Source of the DNA: Enemella evansiae
GTDB lineage: Bacteria > Actinomycetota > Actinomycetes > Propionibacteriales > Propionibacteriaceae
Assembly (NCBI RefSeq): GCF_002250705.1
Contig: NZ_NMVP01000036.1
Coordinates: 145,115 to 209,114 of the forward strand
Direction of reading: 5' to 3'
DNA: 64,000 bases
Shown: positions 15,525 through 23,966 of the stretch, piece after piece
Position numbering within the stretch: the stretch's first letter is position 1
How the letters are laid out: each line of letters opens with the position of its first letter
The notes under the pieces: model-generated
What the model was told of the DNA's origin: nothing
What the model saw: only the letters and a program-made list of their open reading frames with translations
Database searches by the model: none
Made by a program: the position numbers and the translations under genes

Positions 15525-16640
15525 CTAGCTGTAGGAGGGCCGGAGGTTGGTGGCGCGGGTCTTTAGTCGAGATGCTGGCGGTCGGCCGTCCGCGGCGCTG
15601 TGTGGTCGATGGTAGTTGTAGTGGATGTTCCAGACCTCGAGTGCGGCTGAGCGTTCGTCCTCGCTGCGGTATTCACGGGTGCAGAGGAGTTCTTCGGCCA
15701 GGATCCGCTGGTAGCGCTCGACCTTCCCGTTGTGACGGGGGGTGTAGGGCCGGGTGAACTTGTGCCGGTCTGTTGGCCACGATTCGGGCGAAGTCGCCCG
15801 AGCGGTAGCGGGACCCGTTGTCGGTGATCACGCGCGGTGGATGTGGGTGATGCCGTGCGCGACGAACCAGACTTTCGCACGGGCCAGGAATGCCGCTGCG
15901 GTCTTGCCCTTCTCATCGGCCAAGGGCTCGGTGTAGGCGAGCCGGGAGAACCCGTCGACGCTCGAGTGCAAGTACACATAACCGGCCTTTGCCCCGGCAT
16001 CCTTCGCGCGGCCCGCAGCTCGGTGTTGGTCGCTGTCGCGGCCGTGGATGCCCCAGCCGCCACCGTCGGGGATCGGGCCGACCTTCTTCACGTCCACGTG
16101 GGCCATGTGGCCAGGCCAGCGGGCGGTGATCTTGCCCAGCTCACGGTTCGACTCCCCGCTCGGGTCGAGGAACCGGTGCTGTCCCAGACCGAGCCGGGTC
16201 GGGTGCCGGGTGATGGTCCGACGGTTGAGGATGATGCCCTGAGCGGCGAGTTCGTGGGTAATCCGCGAGGCCGACCACTTGTTGCTCCGGCGCCAGGTCT
16301 CGATCTGGCCGATCACCTCTTCGGGAATCACTCGCGGGCTGTGATGAGGTGTGGAGGACCGATCCAACAACCCGAGCTCGCCGGAGCGTCGCCAGCAGTT
16401 GACCCACTTGATCGCGCAGGCACGGGAAATGCCCACCCCTGCGGCGACGTGTGCGATCGGACGGGACTGGCAGCCGACGATGAGTCGGGGACGACCTTCA
16501 ACCGACAGCGGGCATTACGACGGTGGGACACGAGGGCAGGCTCCTTTGGCTGGCTCAATGAGTTGCTTGGTCGCTCCTCATCCTTGCCGCGGAGGGCCTG
16601 CCCTTCCTGCTACCTCAGCCCCACCGGCCTGTCGTCAACG
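15525..16640 (-). pseudogene. Degenerate IS481-family transposase / IS remnant
   Basis: Read right to left, the segments spell an IS481/IS3-group transposase: an HTH region (VGISRACAIKWVNCWRRSGELGLLDRSS), a DDE core (HMAHVDVKKVG, then DNGSRYRSGD) and the C-terminal TPRHNGKVERYQRIL...WNIHYNYHRPHSA. The frame is broken at least three times: near the N-terminus (about 16515), after GITHIHR (about 15834), and near 15770, so no functional enzyme is made. The right end (about 16620-16650, CGTCAACGTCCTGCCCCGCAA) resembles an IS481 terminus; a matching left repeat is not evident. It separates the low-GC hypothetical gene from the NADH dehydrogenase gene. Confidence 0.85.
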
Positions 16641-16656
16641 TCCTGCCCCGCAACTA

Positions 16657-17952
16657 CTAGATGTGGTCGGCGTCCGGGCGGGGCGCCGGCAGCTCACCGG
16701 TCTTCGAATCGGCCAGGTCGCCGACGATGGCGTTCGCGCTCTTCGGATAGAGCAGGTAGCGGAAGCCGAGGTTGATCATCGCCTGGATCCGGTTCCGGCC
16801 GCCGAGCAGCTCGGCCAGGTGCAGCGCGACCCACATCCCCCAGGCCGGCAGACCGGTGACGTTGATCCCGCCGGGCAGCTGCACGACCGCCGAGCTCCGC
16901 CCGATCGTCGCCATCGTGCCGCGGTCGTGGTATTCCATCGTCTTCAGCGGCTGGCCGTGATCCAGGGCACGGATGTTGTGCGCGGCCAGCTTGCCCTCCT
17001 GGATCGCCGGCTGGGCCAACTGCGGCAGGGGATCCTGCTCGATGATCGCGGCATCACCGACCGCGAAGATGTCGGTGAATCCCTTCACCTGCAGGGTCGG
17101 CTCGGTGACGATCCGGCCACCGCGGCCCTGCGGCATCCCCCACTTCTTGACCAGGTCGTGGCCGCCGATACCGGCCGCCCAGACCACCAGATCCGCCTTC
17201 TCCTTGGTCCCGTCGGAGAACTCGACCTCGCCCGGGCGTACCTCGGCGATCGCGGTGTCCAGCCGGACGTCGACGCCGCGCTTCTGCAGCTGGCGCAGGG
17301 TGTAGCGCTGCAGGTCCTCCTTGAACGGTGACAGCAGCACCGGGCCCATCTCGACCAGCATCACCCGGACCCGGGCCGGATTGACCTCCGGATAGGCCAC
17401 CGGCAGCCCCTGGCTGCGCATCTCGGCCAGGGTTCCGGCCATCTCGACACCGGTCGCACCGCCGCCGACGACGACCACCGACAGGTCCTGGTTGGCCGGG
17501 GCGACCGCCAGCTTCTCCAACAGGCCGAACATCAGGTCGCGGACCTCGAGCGCCTCCGCCCGGGTGTAGATCGAGCGGGCGTACTCGCTGGCACCGGGGA
17601 TGCCGAAGAAGTTCGCGCCAACGCCCTGGGCGAGCACCAGATAGTCATAGTCGATCGAGCTGCCCTGATCGACGAGCACCTTCTTGTTCTCGGTGTCGAT
17701 CCCGGTGACATTGGCGCGCCGGAACCGCACCCGGCCCTTCTTCTTGGCGGCCAGGGCACGCAGCGAGAAGGTCACGTCACCGGGGTTCAGACCGCCGGTC
17801 GCCACCTGGTAGAGCAGCGGCTGGAAGGTGGTGTAGGGGTGGCGGTCGACCAACGTGACCCGGGCGCCGGCCGCGGCCAGATCATTGGTGGCATTGAGGC
17901 CTGCGAAACCGGCACCGACAACGACGATATGGGGAGCACTCACGGGGCCCAT
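16657..17952 (-). CDS. ndh: Type II NADH dehydrogenase (NDH-2)
   Basis: From ATG 17952 the protein has 431 residues (a GTG at 17943 is an alternative). It shows the two dinucleotide-binding motifs of the pyridine nucleotide-disulfide oxidoreductase fold: VVVGAGFAGL for FAD near the N-terminus and VVVGGGATGVEMAG for NADH near residue 165, plus the FAD motif FTDIFAVGDAA. The C-terminal amphipathic tail (NLGFRYLLYPKSANAI) matches the membrane-anchoring region of NDH-2. It transfers electrons from NADH to quinone without proton pumping. It is divergent from the fatty-acid transporter gene. Confidence 0.88.
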   Translation of the reverse strand: MGPVSAPHIVVVGAGFAGLNATNDLAAAGARVTLVDRHPYTTFQPLLYQVATGGLNPGDVTFSLRALAAKKKGRVRFRRANVTGIDTENKKVLVDQGSSIDYDYLVLAQGVGANFFGIPGASEYARSIYTRAEALEVRDLMFGLLEKLAVAPANQDLSVVVVGGGATGVEMAGTLAEMRSQGLPVAYPEVNPARVRVMLVEMGPVLLSPFKEDLQRYTLRQLQKRGVDVRLDTAIAEVRPGEVEFSDGTKEKADLVVWAAGIGGHDLVKKWGMPQGRGGRIVTEPTLQVKGFTDIFAVGDAAIIEQDPLPQLAQPAIQEGKLAAHNIRALDHGQPLKTMEYHDRGTMATIGRSSAVVQLPGGINVTGLPAWGMWVALHLAELLGGRNRIQAMINLGFRYLLYPKSANAIVGDLADSKTGELPAPRPDADHI

Positions 17953-18055
17953 TGTCCCGGACCGACCACCATCGGACCAGCCCCACCCCCATCGCTGGAC
18001 AGGCCGCCGAGGACTATCGTGCATCTGCTCACTCGCCCAGGAACAGGAGACGACG

Positions 18056-19495
18056 ATGTCCACCCAATCCACCGCGGATGCGGATCTCGAGCCGCAGGGG
18101 CCGTTGGCCCGCGCCGCACAGGCGCTGGCCCGGTTCACCGAGAAGTGGTTCCCCGACGCGTTCGTCTTCGCCGCCTTCGGCACCGTGCTGGTCGCGGTGC
18201 TGGCGCTGGCCAACGGCGGCAACCCGGTGACCCTGGTCGCCACCTTCGGCGACGGCTTCTGGGACCTGGCCGCCTTCACCCTGCAGATGGCGATGGTGGT
18301 GCTCACCGGTTATGTGGTGGCCACCTCGCCGCCGGTGCTGAGGATCATCGAGGCGCTGGCCCGGGTGCCGAAGGGGCCGCGCTCGGCGGTGGCCTTCGTC
18401 GCCCTGATCGCACTGCTGGTCTCGCTGCTCAACTGGGGTCTGTCGTTGATCACCGGTGGCCTGCTGGCTCGGGCGGTGGCTCGACGCAAGGATCTCCAGG
18501 TCGACTACCGGGCCCTCGGGGCGGCGGCACTGATGGGCCTCGGCGCGGTCTGGGCGCTCGGGTTGTCCTCGTCGGCGGCACAGTTGCAGGCGACGCCCAA
18601 GTCGATCCCGGCCGCAGTGCTCTCGATCACCGGCGTGCTCGACTTCGGCAAGACGATCTTCACCTGGCAGTCGATGCTGTCGGCGCTGATCCTGATCCTG
18701 GTCACCGTGGCCATCGCGTACGCCTCGGCGCCGCGCGGCAAGGCGGTCCGCACGGCCGAGCAGATGGAGGTCGACGTCACCGACACCGTCGAGGAGCCCG
18801 AACCGAGGACCCGGCCGGCGGAGTGGTTCGAATACAACCCGATCCTGTCGATCGGCGTCGGGATCCTCACCCTCGGCTGGGTGGTGTACCAGTTCGCCAC
18901 CAAACCGGTCGTGCAGGTGCTGTCCAACCTGAACGGCTATCTGATGGTGTTCCTGGTGCTCGGGCTGGTCCTGCACGGTACGCCGCGGCGGTTCCTGATG
19001 GCGGTCAACAAGGCGGTCCCGGCGACCGCCGGCATTCTCGTCCAATTCCCTTTGTACGCAGCGATGGCGGCCATGCTGACCAAGGTGCCTGGTTACGGCG
19101 GGCACACCGTCTCGGACCGGCTGGCGACCATCTTCACCAGCTTCGGCGGCGGGTCCGGTTTCGCCGTGGTGCTGGCCATCTACACCGCCGTGCTCGGGCT
19201 GCTGGTGCCCTCGGGTGGCGGCAAGTGGCTGGTCGAGGCGCCCTATGTGATGCAGGCCGCGAACGATCTGCAGTACAACCTGGGCTGGACGGTGCAGATC
19301 TACAACATGGCCGAGGCGCTGCCGAACCTGATCAACCCGTTCTTCATGCTACCGCTGCTGGCGATCCTGAAGGTGCGGGCGCGGGATCTGGTCGGCTTCA
19401 CCTTCCTGCAGTTCATCTTCCACCTGCCGGTGGTGCTGCTGCTGGTCTGGTTGCTCGGCACCACGTTCAGCTACATCCCGCCGATCATTCCCTAG
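18056..19495 (+). CDS. Short-chain fatty acid transporter (AtoE family)
   Basis: The ATG at 18056 follows an AGGAGACGACG ribosome-binding site and gives 479 residues. It is a polytopic membrane protein with about 12 hydrophobic segments and the conserved SCFA_trans (PF02667) features LNWGLSLITGGLLAR, FEYNPILSIGVG, FTSFGGGSGFAVV and VPSGGGKWLVEAPYV. Family members carry short-chain fatty acids such as acetoacetate or butyrate. Its last 11 bases overlap the 3' end of the convergent TetR gene. Substrate specificity is inferred from the family. Confidence 0.88.
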   Translation: MSTQSTADADLEPQGPLARAAQALARFTEKWFPDAFVFAAFGTVLVAVLALANGGNPVTLVATFGDGFWDLAAFTLQMAMVVLTGYVVATSPPVLRIIEALARVPKGPRSAVAFVALIALLVSLLNWGLSLITGGLLARAVARRKDLQVDYRALGAAALMGLGAVWALGLSSSAAQLQATPKSIPAAVLSITGVLDFGKTIFTWQSMLSALILILVTVAIAYASAPRGKAVRTAEQMEVDVTDTVEEPEPRTRPAEWFEYNPILSIGVGILTLGWVVYQFATKPVVQVLSNLNGYLMVFLVLGLVLHGTPRRFLMAVNKAVPATAGILVQFPLYAAMAAMLTKVPGYGGHTVSDRLATIFTSFGGGSGFAVVLAIYTAVLGLLVPSGGGKWLVEAPYVMQAANDLQYNLGWTVQIYNMAEALPNLINPFFMLPLLAILKVRARDLVGFTFLQFIFHLPVVLLLVWLLGTTFSYIPPIIP

Positions 19496-20141
19496 CAGGG
19501 TTGGGATCGCGGACGATACCCAGGCCCGCGCGGAGCGTCGGCAGGAAGCGCTCGGCCAGGCCGTCGAGCTGGGTGCGGTCCCCGGTGGCGATGAGCTGGT
19601 CGAGTGTGGCGTCGAGGCCCTCGTAGAGCAGGCCGAGCACGAAGCGCGGGTCACCGGTGGTGACCTCGCCGGCGGCCGCACCGGCCTCGACGTAGTCGGC
19701 GAGTTCGCTGACGACCCGTTGGTTCGCCGCCCGGCAGATGTCGTGGGCAGGACCGCTGCTGGAGGCGTACACCAGGCGATGCAGGTCGGCGTTCTGCACC
19801 GCGACCGCGATCAGTTCGGTGAAGATGGCCTCCAGCACCGGAAGTGACCAGCGCCGGTCCGCCTCGTCGAGGCGCACCTCGGCCGTGGCCAGCAGGGTGT
19901 CCACGTAGCGCTGCCAGAGCGCGCCGAGCAGGTGGTCCTTGCTGGTGAAGTGGCGGTAGAAGGTGCCCTTCCCCGCGCCGGCCGCGTCGGCGATGTCGTC
20001 GACCGTGGTGCGCTCGAATCCCTTGCCGGCAAAGACTTCCAGGGCAGCGTCCATCAGGTCCGAGCGTCGTTGGTCGGCGCTCTTCACCACCCGGCGCGGC
20101 TTGCCGGTGGTTCGGTCGGTTCGGTCGGCGGTCTCGGGCAT
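19485..20141 (-). CDS. TetR/AcrR-family transcriptional repressor
   Basis: The 218-residue protein has an N-terminal TetR helix-turn-helix (ALEVFAGKGFERTTVDDIADAAGAGKGTFYRHFTSKDHLLGAL, about residues 33-75) and a helical ligand-binding C-terminus. It is divergent from the MFS transporter gene, with two identical 17-bp palindromes in the shared promoter region, so it very probably represses both genes until its ligand, perhaps the exported compound, is bound. Its 3' end overlaps the fatty-acid transporter gene convergently. Confidence 0.9.
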   Translation of the reverse strand: MPETADRTDRTTGKPRRVVKSADQRRSDLMDAALEVFAGKGFERTTVDDIADAAGAGKGTFYRHFTSKDHLLGALWQRYVDTLLATAEVRLDEADRRWSLPVLEAIFTELIAVAVQNADLHRLVYASSSGPAHDICRAANQRVVSELADYVEAGAAAGEVTTGDPRFVLGLLYEGLDATLDQLIATGDRTQLDGLAERFLPTLRAGLGIVRDPNPARE

Positions 20142-20159
20142 GGGCCCAGCCTATCGGAT

Positions 20160-20176
20160 GGACGGACGGTCCGTCC
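20160..20176. promoter_or_regulatory. TetR operator 1
   Basis: GGACGGACGGTCCGTCC is a perfect dyad about one central base. It lies 19 bp upstream of the tetR ATG and is identical to operator 2, whose centre is 37 bp away. Confidence 0.8.
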
Positions 20177-20196
20177 GATGTGCTAGCGTGCTCAGC

Positions 20197-20213
20197 GGAC
20201 GGACGGTCCGTCC
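20197..20213. promoter_or_regulatory. TetR operator 2
   Basis: This second GGACGGACGGTCCGTCC dyad extends by one more matched base on each side (C...G). It lies 16 bp before the MFS transporter ATG, partly between a TAGCGT-like -10 box and the ribosome-binding site AGGAGGG. Binding by the divergent TetR protein is inferred. Confidence 0.8.
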
Positions 20214-20229
20214 GTTAGGAGGGTCGGAG

Positions 20230-21420
20230 ATGTACACCGCGCGCGATCGACTGAGATTCTGGGGCCTCGCGTACGCCCTGTTGCTGCTGCTGACCGGGAC
20301 CAACCTGGCCACCCCGCTGTACGGGCTCTATCAACAGCGGTTCGGGTTCTCGCCGGTGACGATGACGCTGATCTTCGCGGTCTATGTGGCCACCCTGATC
20401 CCGGCGCTGCTGCTGGCCGGGCCGTTGGCGGACGCCGTCGGCCGCCGGGCCGTGCTGGTCCCGGCAGTGCTGCTGGCCATGGTCGGTACGGGGTTGTTCG
20501 CGGTTGCCGGATCGGTGGGCGCGCTGTTCCTGGCGCGGATCATCCAGGGCGCCTCGGTGGGCGCGGCCTCCGGAGCCCTGACGGCGGCGATCGCGGACGC
20601 GGCACCGCCGGACGGGCAGCGCCGCGCGTCCCTGGTCGCCACCGCGGCCTCGGTCGGCGGACTCGGAGTCGGGCCACTGCTGGCCGGACTGATCGCCGAA
20701 CTCGCTCCCCGACCCCTGCTCATGCCGTTCCTCGTCGAACTGGTCGCCCTGCTGCCGGCACTCGCCGCGGTGCTGCTGATACCGGCCCCGCGCGAGCGCC
20801 ACCGGTGGCGCCCGAGGGTGCCACGCGTCCCGGCGGACGCCCGCTCGATCTTCTGGCTGAGCGGTATCGCGTCGTTCCTCGCGTTCAGCGTGACCGGCCT
20901 CTTCCTGGCACTGGCCCCGACCTTCATCCAGACGCTCAGCGGACGGCGGAGTCTGATCCTGGGTGGGGCCGCGGTGGCCCTGATGATCGCGGCCTCCGTC
21001 GCGGCGCAGCTGCTCGGCTCCCGGATCATCACCCCACGCAGCCAGATCCCCGGATTGATCGCACTGACGCTCGGACTGCTCTGCCTGGCCGCCAGCGGGC
21101 TCTGGCAGTCGTTGCCGCTGCTGCTCATCGCGGCGCTCGCCGCGGGCATCGGCCAGGGTGTGGTGTTCCTGGGTGGGTTGAGCGAGGTCACCCGGAGCGC
21201 GGCGGCGGATCAGCGCGCGAGCGTGGTCTCGGCGTTCTATGTGCTGGTCTATCTGGGGGTGGGCGTACCGGTGATCGGTGCCGGCGTGCTGGCGACCCGG
21301 GTCGGCCTGCTCACCTCGGTGGAGATCTTCGCCGGCATCGTCGCCGGCTGCTGTCTGGTCAGCGCCGGCATCCTGCACCCCCTGTTGCGGAGGCATCATG
21401 AACTGCAGCCCGCTGCGTGA
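20230..21420 (+). CDS. MFS transporter (drug/efflux type)
   Basis: The ATG at 20230 follows AGGAGGGTCGG and gives a 396-residue protein with 12 predicted membrane segments. The loop GPLADAVGRRAVL between TM2 and TM3 is the MFS motif A, and ARIIQGASVGAASGALTAAIADAAP fits the TM4 to TM5 motif. Control by a divergent TetR repressor suggests efflux of a small toxic compound. Its 3' end overlaps the start of the next gene by 23 bp, so the two are co-transcribed. Confidence 0.87.
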   Translation: MYTARDRLRFWGLAYALLLLLTGTNLATPLYGLYQQRFGFSPVTMTLIFAVYVATLIPALLLAGPLADAVGRRAVLVPAVLLAMVGTGLFAVAGSVGALFLARIIQGASVGAASGALTAAIADAAPPDGQRRASLVATAASVGGLGVGPLLAGLIAELAPRPLLMPFLVELVALLPALAAVLLIPAPRERHRWRPRVPRVPADARSIFWLSGIASFLAFSVTGLFLALAPTFIQTLSGRRSLILGGAAVALMIAASVAAQLLGSRIITPRSQIPGLIALTLGLLCLAASGLWQSLPLLLIAALAAGIGQGVVFLGGLSEVTRSAAADQRASVVSAFYVLVYLGVGVPVIGAGVLATRVGLLTSVEIFAGIVAGCCLVSAGILHPLLRRHHELQPAA

Positions 21421-21862
21421 GGCGTACCGCGACCTGCTCGCCGCCCTGCGCGCCGTCCGGATCGAGCGGTTGACCGACGAGCAGTCGGCCGACCTCGACT
21501 GGACCCTCGCCCACCTCGCCCTCAGCGACGCGGAGCTCACCGCGGCCGCCGAGGCGACCCGTCGGGGCGAGCCGGCCGTGGTGGACAACGCCGGCGCGAT
21601 GGACCCGGAACGGCTGGGCGCCTGGACCGGGACGCGGAGCCTTGCCGACCGGGTCGCAGGGCTCGAGGCCCAGGCCGAACGACTGGTGACGGATCTGTCG
21701 CGGCTGGACCAGTCGGCGTCCGGGAGCCCGGTGACCCTGCGCGTGCACGATCGCCGGGGCCGGTTCGTCGAGGAGCAGACGATCACCTGGGTCGAGCTGG
21801 TCGTCCTGCGCGCCGAGCGGCACCTGCCCGGGCACACTCGGCGGATCGAGGCGTACGCCTGA
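21398..21862 (+). CDS. DinB-like / maleylpyruvate-isomerase-fold small protein
   Basis: The ATG at 21398 has a TTGCGGAGG ribosome-binding site inside the end of the MFS gene. The 154-residue product is mostly alpha-helical, with LDWTLAHLALSDAELTAAAE and a C-terminal WVELVVLRAERHLPGHTRRI, a pattern like DinB/mycothiol-S-transferase four-helix bundles (an N-terminal and a late His that could bind metal). Function is unknown; co-transcription with an efflux pump suggests detoxification. The family call is tentative. Confidence 0.6.
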   Translation: MNCSPLREAYRDLLAALRAVRIERLTDEQSADLDWTLAHLALSDAELTAAAEATRRGEPAVVDNAGAMDPERLGAWTGTRSLADRVAGLEAQAERLVTDLSRLDQSASGSPVTLRVHDRRGRFVEEQTITWVELVVLRAERHLPGHTRRIEAYA

Positions 21863-21891
21863 CCGGCCGAGTCACCGGTTGTGCACAGAGT

Positions 21892-22941
21892 TCAGATCGG
21901 CCGGGTTGGCGGCAACGTCAGCTCGGCGGTCACCACCGAAAGGTAGAAGGGCGCGGGAACGGGCGGTCGTCGACCGCTGAGGAGCCGTCTGGCCAGGAAC
22001 CTCGGCCAGCGGGGCGCATCGCGGACGCCCGTCGCGTAGACGTAGCTGCGCCCGGCGGCGTGCAGGACCCCAGGGCCGTACGCACCGCGGGCGAAGACTC
22101 CCGGCATGCCGGGAGCGTCGGTGCGCAGCACATGCTCCGGTTCTGACCAGTCACCGCGATCGAGGCTGAGTTCGCTGGCGAAACTCACCCACAGACCCTG
22201 CGGCGGGAAGCCACCGGTACCGAACAGGTCGGCACCGCGGGCGAGCACCATCAGCCAACCGTCCCCGGTCGGGGCCACCGCGTTGTCGAAGTAACCCTCA
22301 TCCGGCCCGGCGAACACCCGCGGTTGCGACCAGGCCAGGCCGTCGGTGCTCTCGGCGACCCAGAGCTCGTAGTCGGGATGATCACCCGGCCCGATCTCGT
22401 GCGGATTGGCCTGGTACCACATCAGGTAGCGATCACCGTCGTGCACAACCAGTGGCTCCAGCACGCTCATCCGAGGCGGGGTGCCGGTGATCAGCGGTGC
22501 ACCGCGGCGTACCCAACGACCATCGTGGAGTTCGAGCGCGCCGATGGCGTAGCTGCTCGTCGATCCGTACTGCTTCCGCGACGAGCGACCGGTGTAATAG
22601 ACCCGTGCCGGTTGACCGGCGGCCGCGGGCACATACGACGGGGTATGCATGCCCGCCCCGTCCCAGGCACCCCTCGGCGGATCGGGCGCCAGCGGCAGGG
22701 CGCGGCCCTGCCGGTCCAGTTCGAACCGCCACGACCGACCCGCAGGGTCGGCTCCCGGGGTGAGTACCGCGGCGTACAACCGGTTGCGGAACGAGGTGCT
22801 AAACCCGCCGAGGAACATCGTCGGGCGCCCGTCGATCACGTGGACATCGGGGTCACCAAGACCCAGTACGCCGGGCGGCGTGGGGCCGTCGACCATGTCC
22901 CACAGAATCGTGATCTCGGACGGGGTGAGTTCATCGATCAC
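21892..22941 (-). CDS. GH43/GH32-like five-bladed beta-propeller protein
   Basis: The GTG at 22941 (VIDELTPSEITIL) has a strong CAGGAGG ribosome-binding site, and an upstream extension does not look coding. The 349-residue protein has repeated beta-propeller blades such as DPDVHVIDGRPTMFLGGF, DGRWVRRGAPLI, EPLVVHDGDRYLMWYQAN and WVAESTDGLAWSQPRVF, typical of the GH43/32/62/68 superfamily and related glycosidases or phosphorylases. No signal peptide is visible, so it acts in the cytoplasm or is a non-catalytic relative. The substrate is unknown. Confidence 0.65.
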   Translation of the reverse strand: MIDELTPSEITILWDMVDGPTPPGVLGLGDPDVHVIDGRPTMFLGGFSTSFRNRLYAAVLTPGADPAGRSWRFELDRQGRALPLAPDPPRGAWDGAGMHTPSYVPAAAGQPARVYYTGRSSRKQYGSTSSYAIGALELHDGRWVRRGAPLITGTPPRMSVLEPLVVHDGDRYLMWYQANPHEIGPGDHPDYELWVAESTDGLAWSQPRVFAGPDEGYFDNAVAPTGDGWLMVLARGADLFGTGGFPPQGLWVSFASELSLDRGDWSEPEHVLRTDAPGMPGVFARGAYGPGVLHAAGRSYVYATGVRDAPRWPRFLARRLLSGRRPPVPAPFYLSVVTAELTLPPTRPI

Positions 22942-23057
22942 GGGCGACCTCCTGGGAATCGGACACACCGAATGGTGCGGACTCCCCTGCTCATCAGGTA
23001 GGTCGTTGCCGCAGAGCATAGTCGACCCGATCGAGCGACCCGAGTTGCCAGTTTTAG

Positions 23058-23071
23058 TTTAGTATCCTAAA
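23058..23071. promoter_or_regulatory. AT-rich operator/promoter of the MarR operon
   Basis: TTTAG-TATC-CTAAA is an AT-rich dyad in otherwise very GC-rich DNA. TAGTAT within it resembles a -10 box, which would place the transcript start about 8 nt before the ATG at 23080, making a near-leaderless mRNA. A MarR-type autoregulatory site is inferred from the downstream gene. Confidence 0.55.
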
Positions 23072-23079
23072 TTAGATGC

Positions 23080-23394
23080 ATGACCACAACCACTCGTGCC
23101 CGTCCGGCTCCCGCAGTGGGAGCGAAGAAGCCGCTCCGGTTCAAGATCGGGATCGGCCTGCTGATCCTCTATCCGTTCTTCTACCTGGTGATCCCGATCG
23201 CGGCCTTCCTGGCGATCGATGCCGGCCTCAAGGTCGCAATCGTCGGCGGCGTGCTCGCAGCCGCCGAGGTCGTCCTGCTCGCCGCAATCGCCTGCGTCGG
23301 CAAGGAGGCCTTCCAGGCGATCAAGGCCAAGATCTTCCGGAAGAAGCTGGCCGCCAAGGAGCCGGTCACCGAGGGGGCCGGTCATGCCCGCTGA
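23080..23394 (+). CDS. Small two-TM membrane protein in a MarR operon
   Basis: The 104-residue protein has a basic N-terminus (KKPLRFKIG), two hydrophobic segments (LLILYPFFYLVIPIAAFLAI and VAIVGGVLAAAEVVLLAAIA) and a lysine-rich cytoplasmic tail (KIFRKKLAAK). No ribosome-binding site precedes the ATG at 23080. It overlaps the MarR gene start by 11 bp. The pattern of a small membrane protein coupled with a MarR regulator suggests a stress- or drug-responsive envelope protein. It is not assigned to a named family. Confidence 0.7.
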   Translation: MTTTTRARPAPAVGAKKPLRFKIGIGLLILYPFFYLVIPIAAFLAIDAGLKVAIVGGVLAAAEVVLLAAIACVGKEAFQAIKAKIFRKKLAAKEPVTEGAGHAR

Positions 23395-23833
23395 GACCGA
23401 GGCGCGGGCGGCCGCGGCGCGGATCAACCAGCTCATCCTCGAGCTCTGGATCGAGACCGAGGGCCAGGGGCCGCAGTACCAGCACTCCGACTTCGAGCTC
23501 ACCGGCCAGCAGCACGCCGTCCTGGAGCGGATCGCGAACGATCCGGAGATCACCTCGGCCCGGCTCGCCGCGGACCTCGGGGTGACCAAGGGGGCGATCA
23601 GCCAGCACCTGGGCGTGCTCGAGAAGGGTGGGTACATCACCCGGCGGCGCAGCGAGCGCGATGGCCGCGTCCAGGTGCTCGAACTCCAACCGCGCGGGGT
23701 GGCCTATCGCGACGCGCTCCGGCGTTACGAGGAGTTCACGGTCGATCGCTATCTCGCCAAACTGTCCGCCGACGACATCGCCGAGATCGTCGCCGCCCTG
23801 ACGAAGCTCAAGTCCGCGTTCGCCAAGGAGTGA
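23384..23833 (+). CDS. MarR-family transcriptional regulator
   Basis: From ATG 23384, with GAGGGGG ribosome-binding site, the protein has 149 residues. It shows the MarR winged helix: FELTGQQHAVLERIANDPEITSARLAADLGVTKGAISQHLGVLEKGGYITRRRSERDGRVQVLELQPRG, followed by dimerisation helices. It probably autoregulates through the AT-rich dyad at 23058-23071. It is co-transcribed with the small membrane protein. Confidence 0.88.
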   Translation: MPAETEARAAAARINQLILELWIETEGQGPQYQHSDFELTGQQHAVLERIANDPEITSARLAADLGVTKGAISQHLGVLEKGGYITRRRSERDGRVQVLELQPRGVAYRDALRRYEEFTVDRYLAKLSADDIAEIVAALTKLKSAFAKE

Positions 23834-23844
23834 GTGGTGTGGGT

Positions 23845-23966
23845 GGTTCATCTCGACACGCACCCCGGGCTCCGCTTCGCTGCGCCCGGGGTGCTACTCG
23901 ATGAACGTGGAACGTGGGCAACCGCGCTCCGCTTCGCTGCGCCCGGGGTGCTACTCGATGAACGTG
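23845..23966. repeat. Intergenic repeat B (full copy plus duplicated right half)
   Basis: The full copy at 23845-23910 has ends GGTTCATCTCGACACG and CTACTCGATGAACGTGG, with internal palindrome CACCCCGGG...CCCGGGGTG. Its right half is duplicated at 23926-23966. The duplicate's CTACTCGATGAA forms the last codons (FIE) and the TAG stop of the minus-strand hydrolase gene. Compared with the copies at 7.2 kb, the ends differ by paired changes (CGTC/GACG to CATC/GATG) that keep the dyad. Confidence 0.85.
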
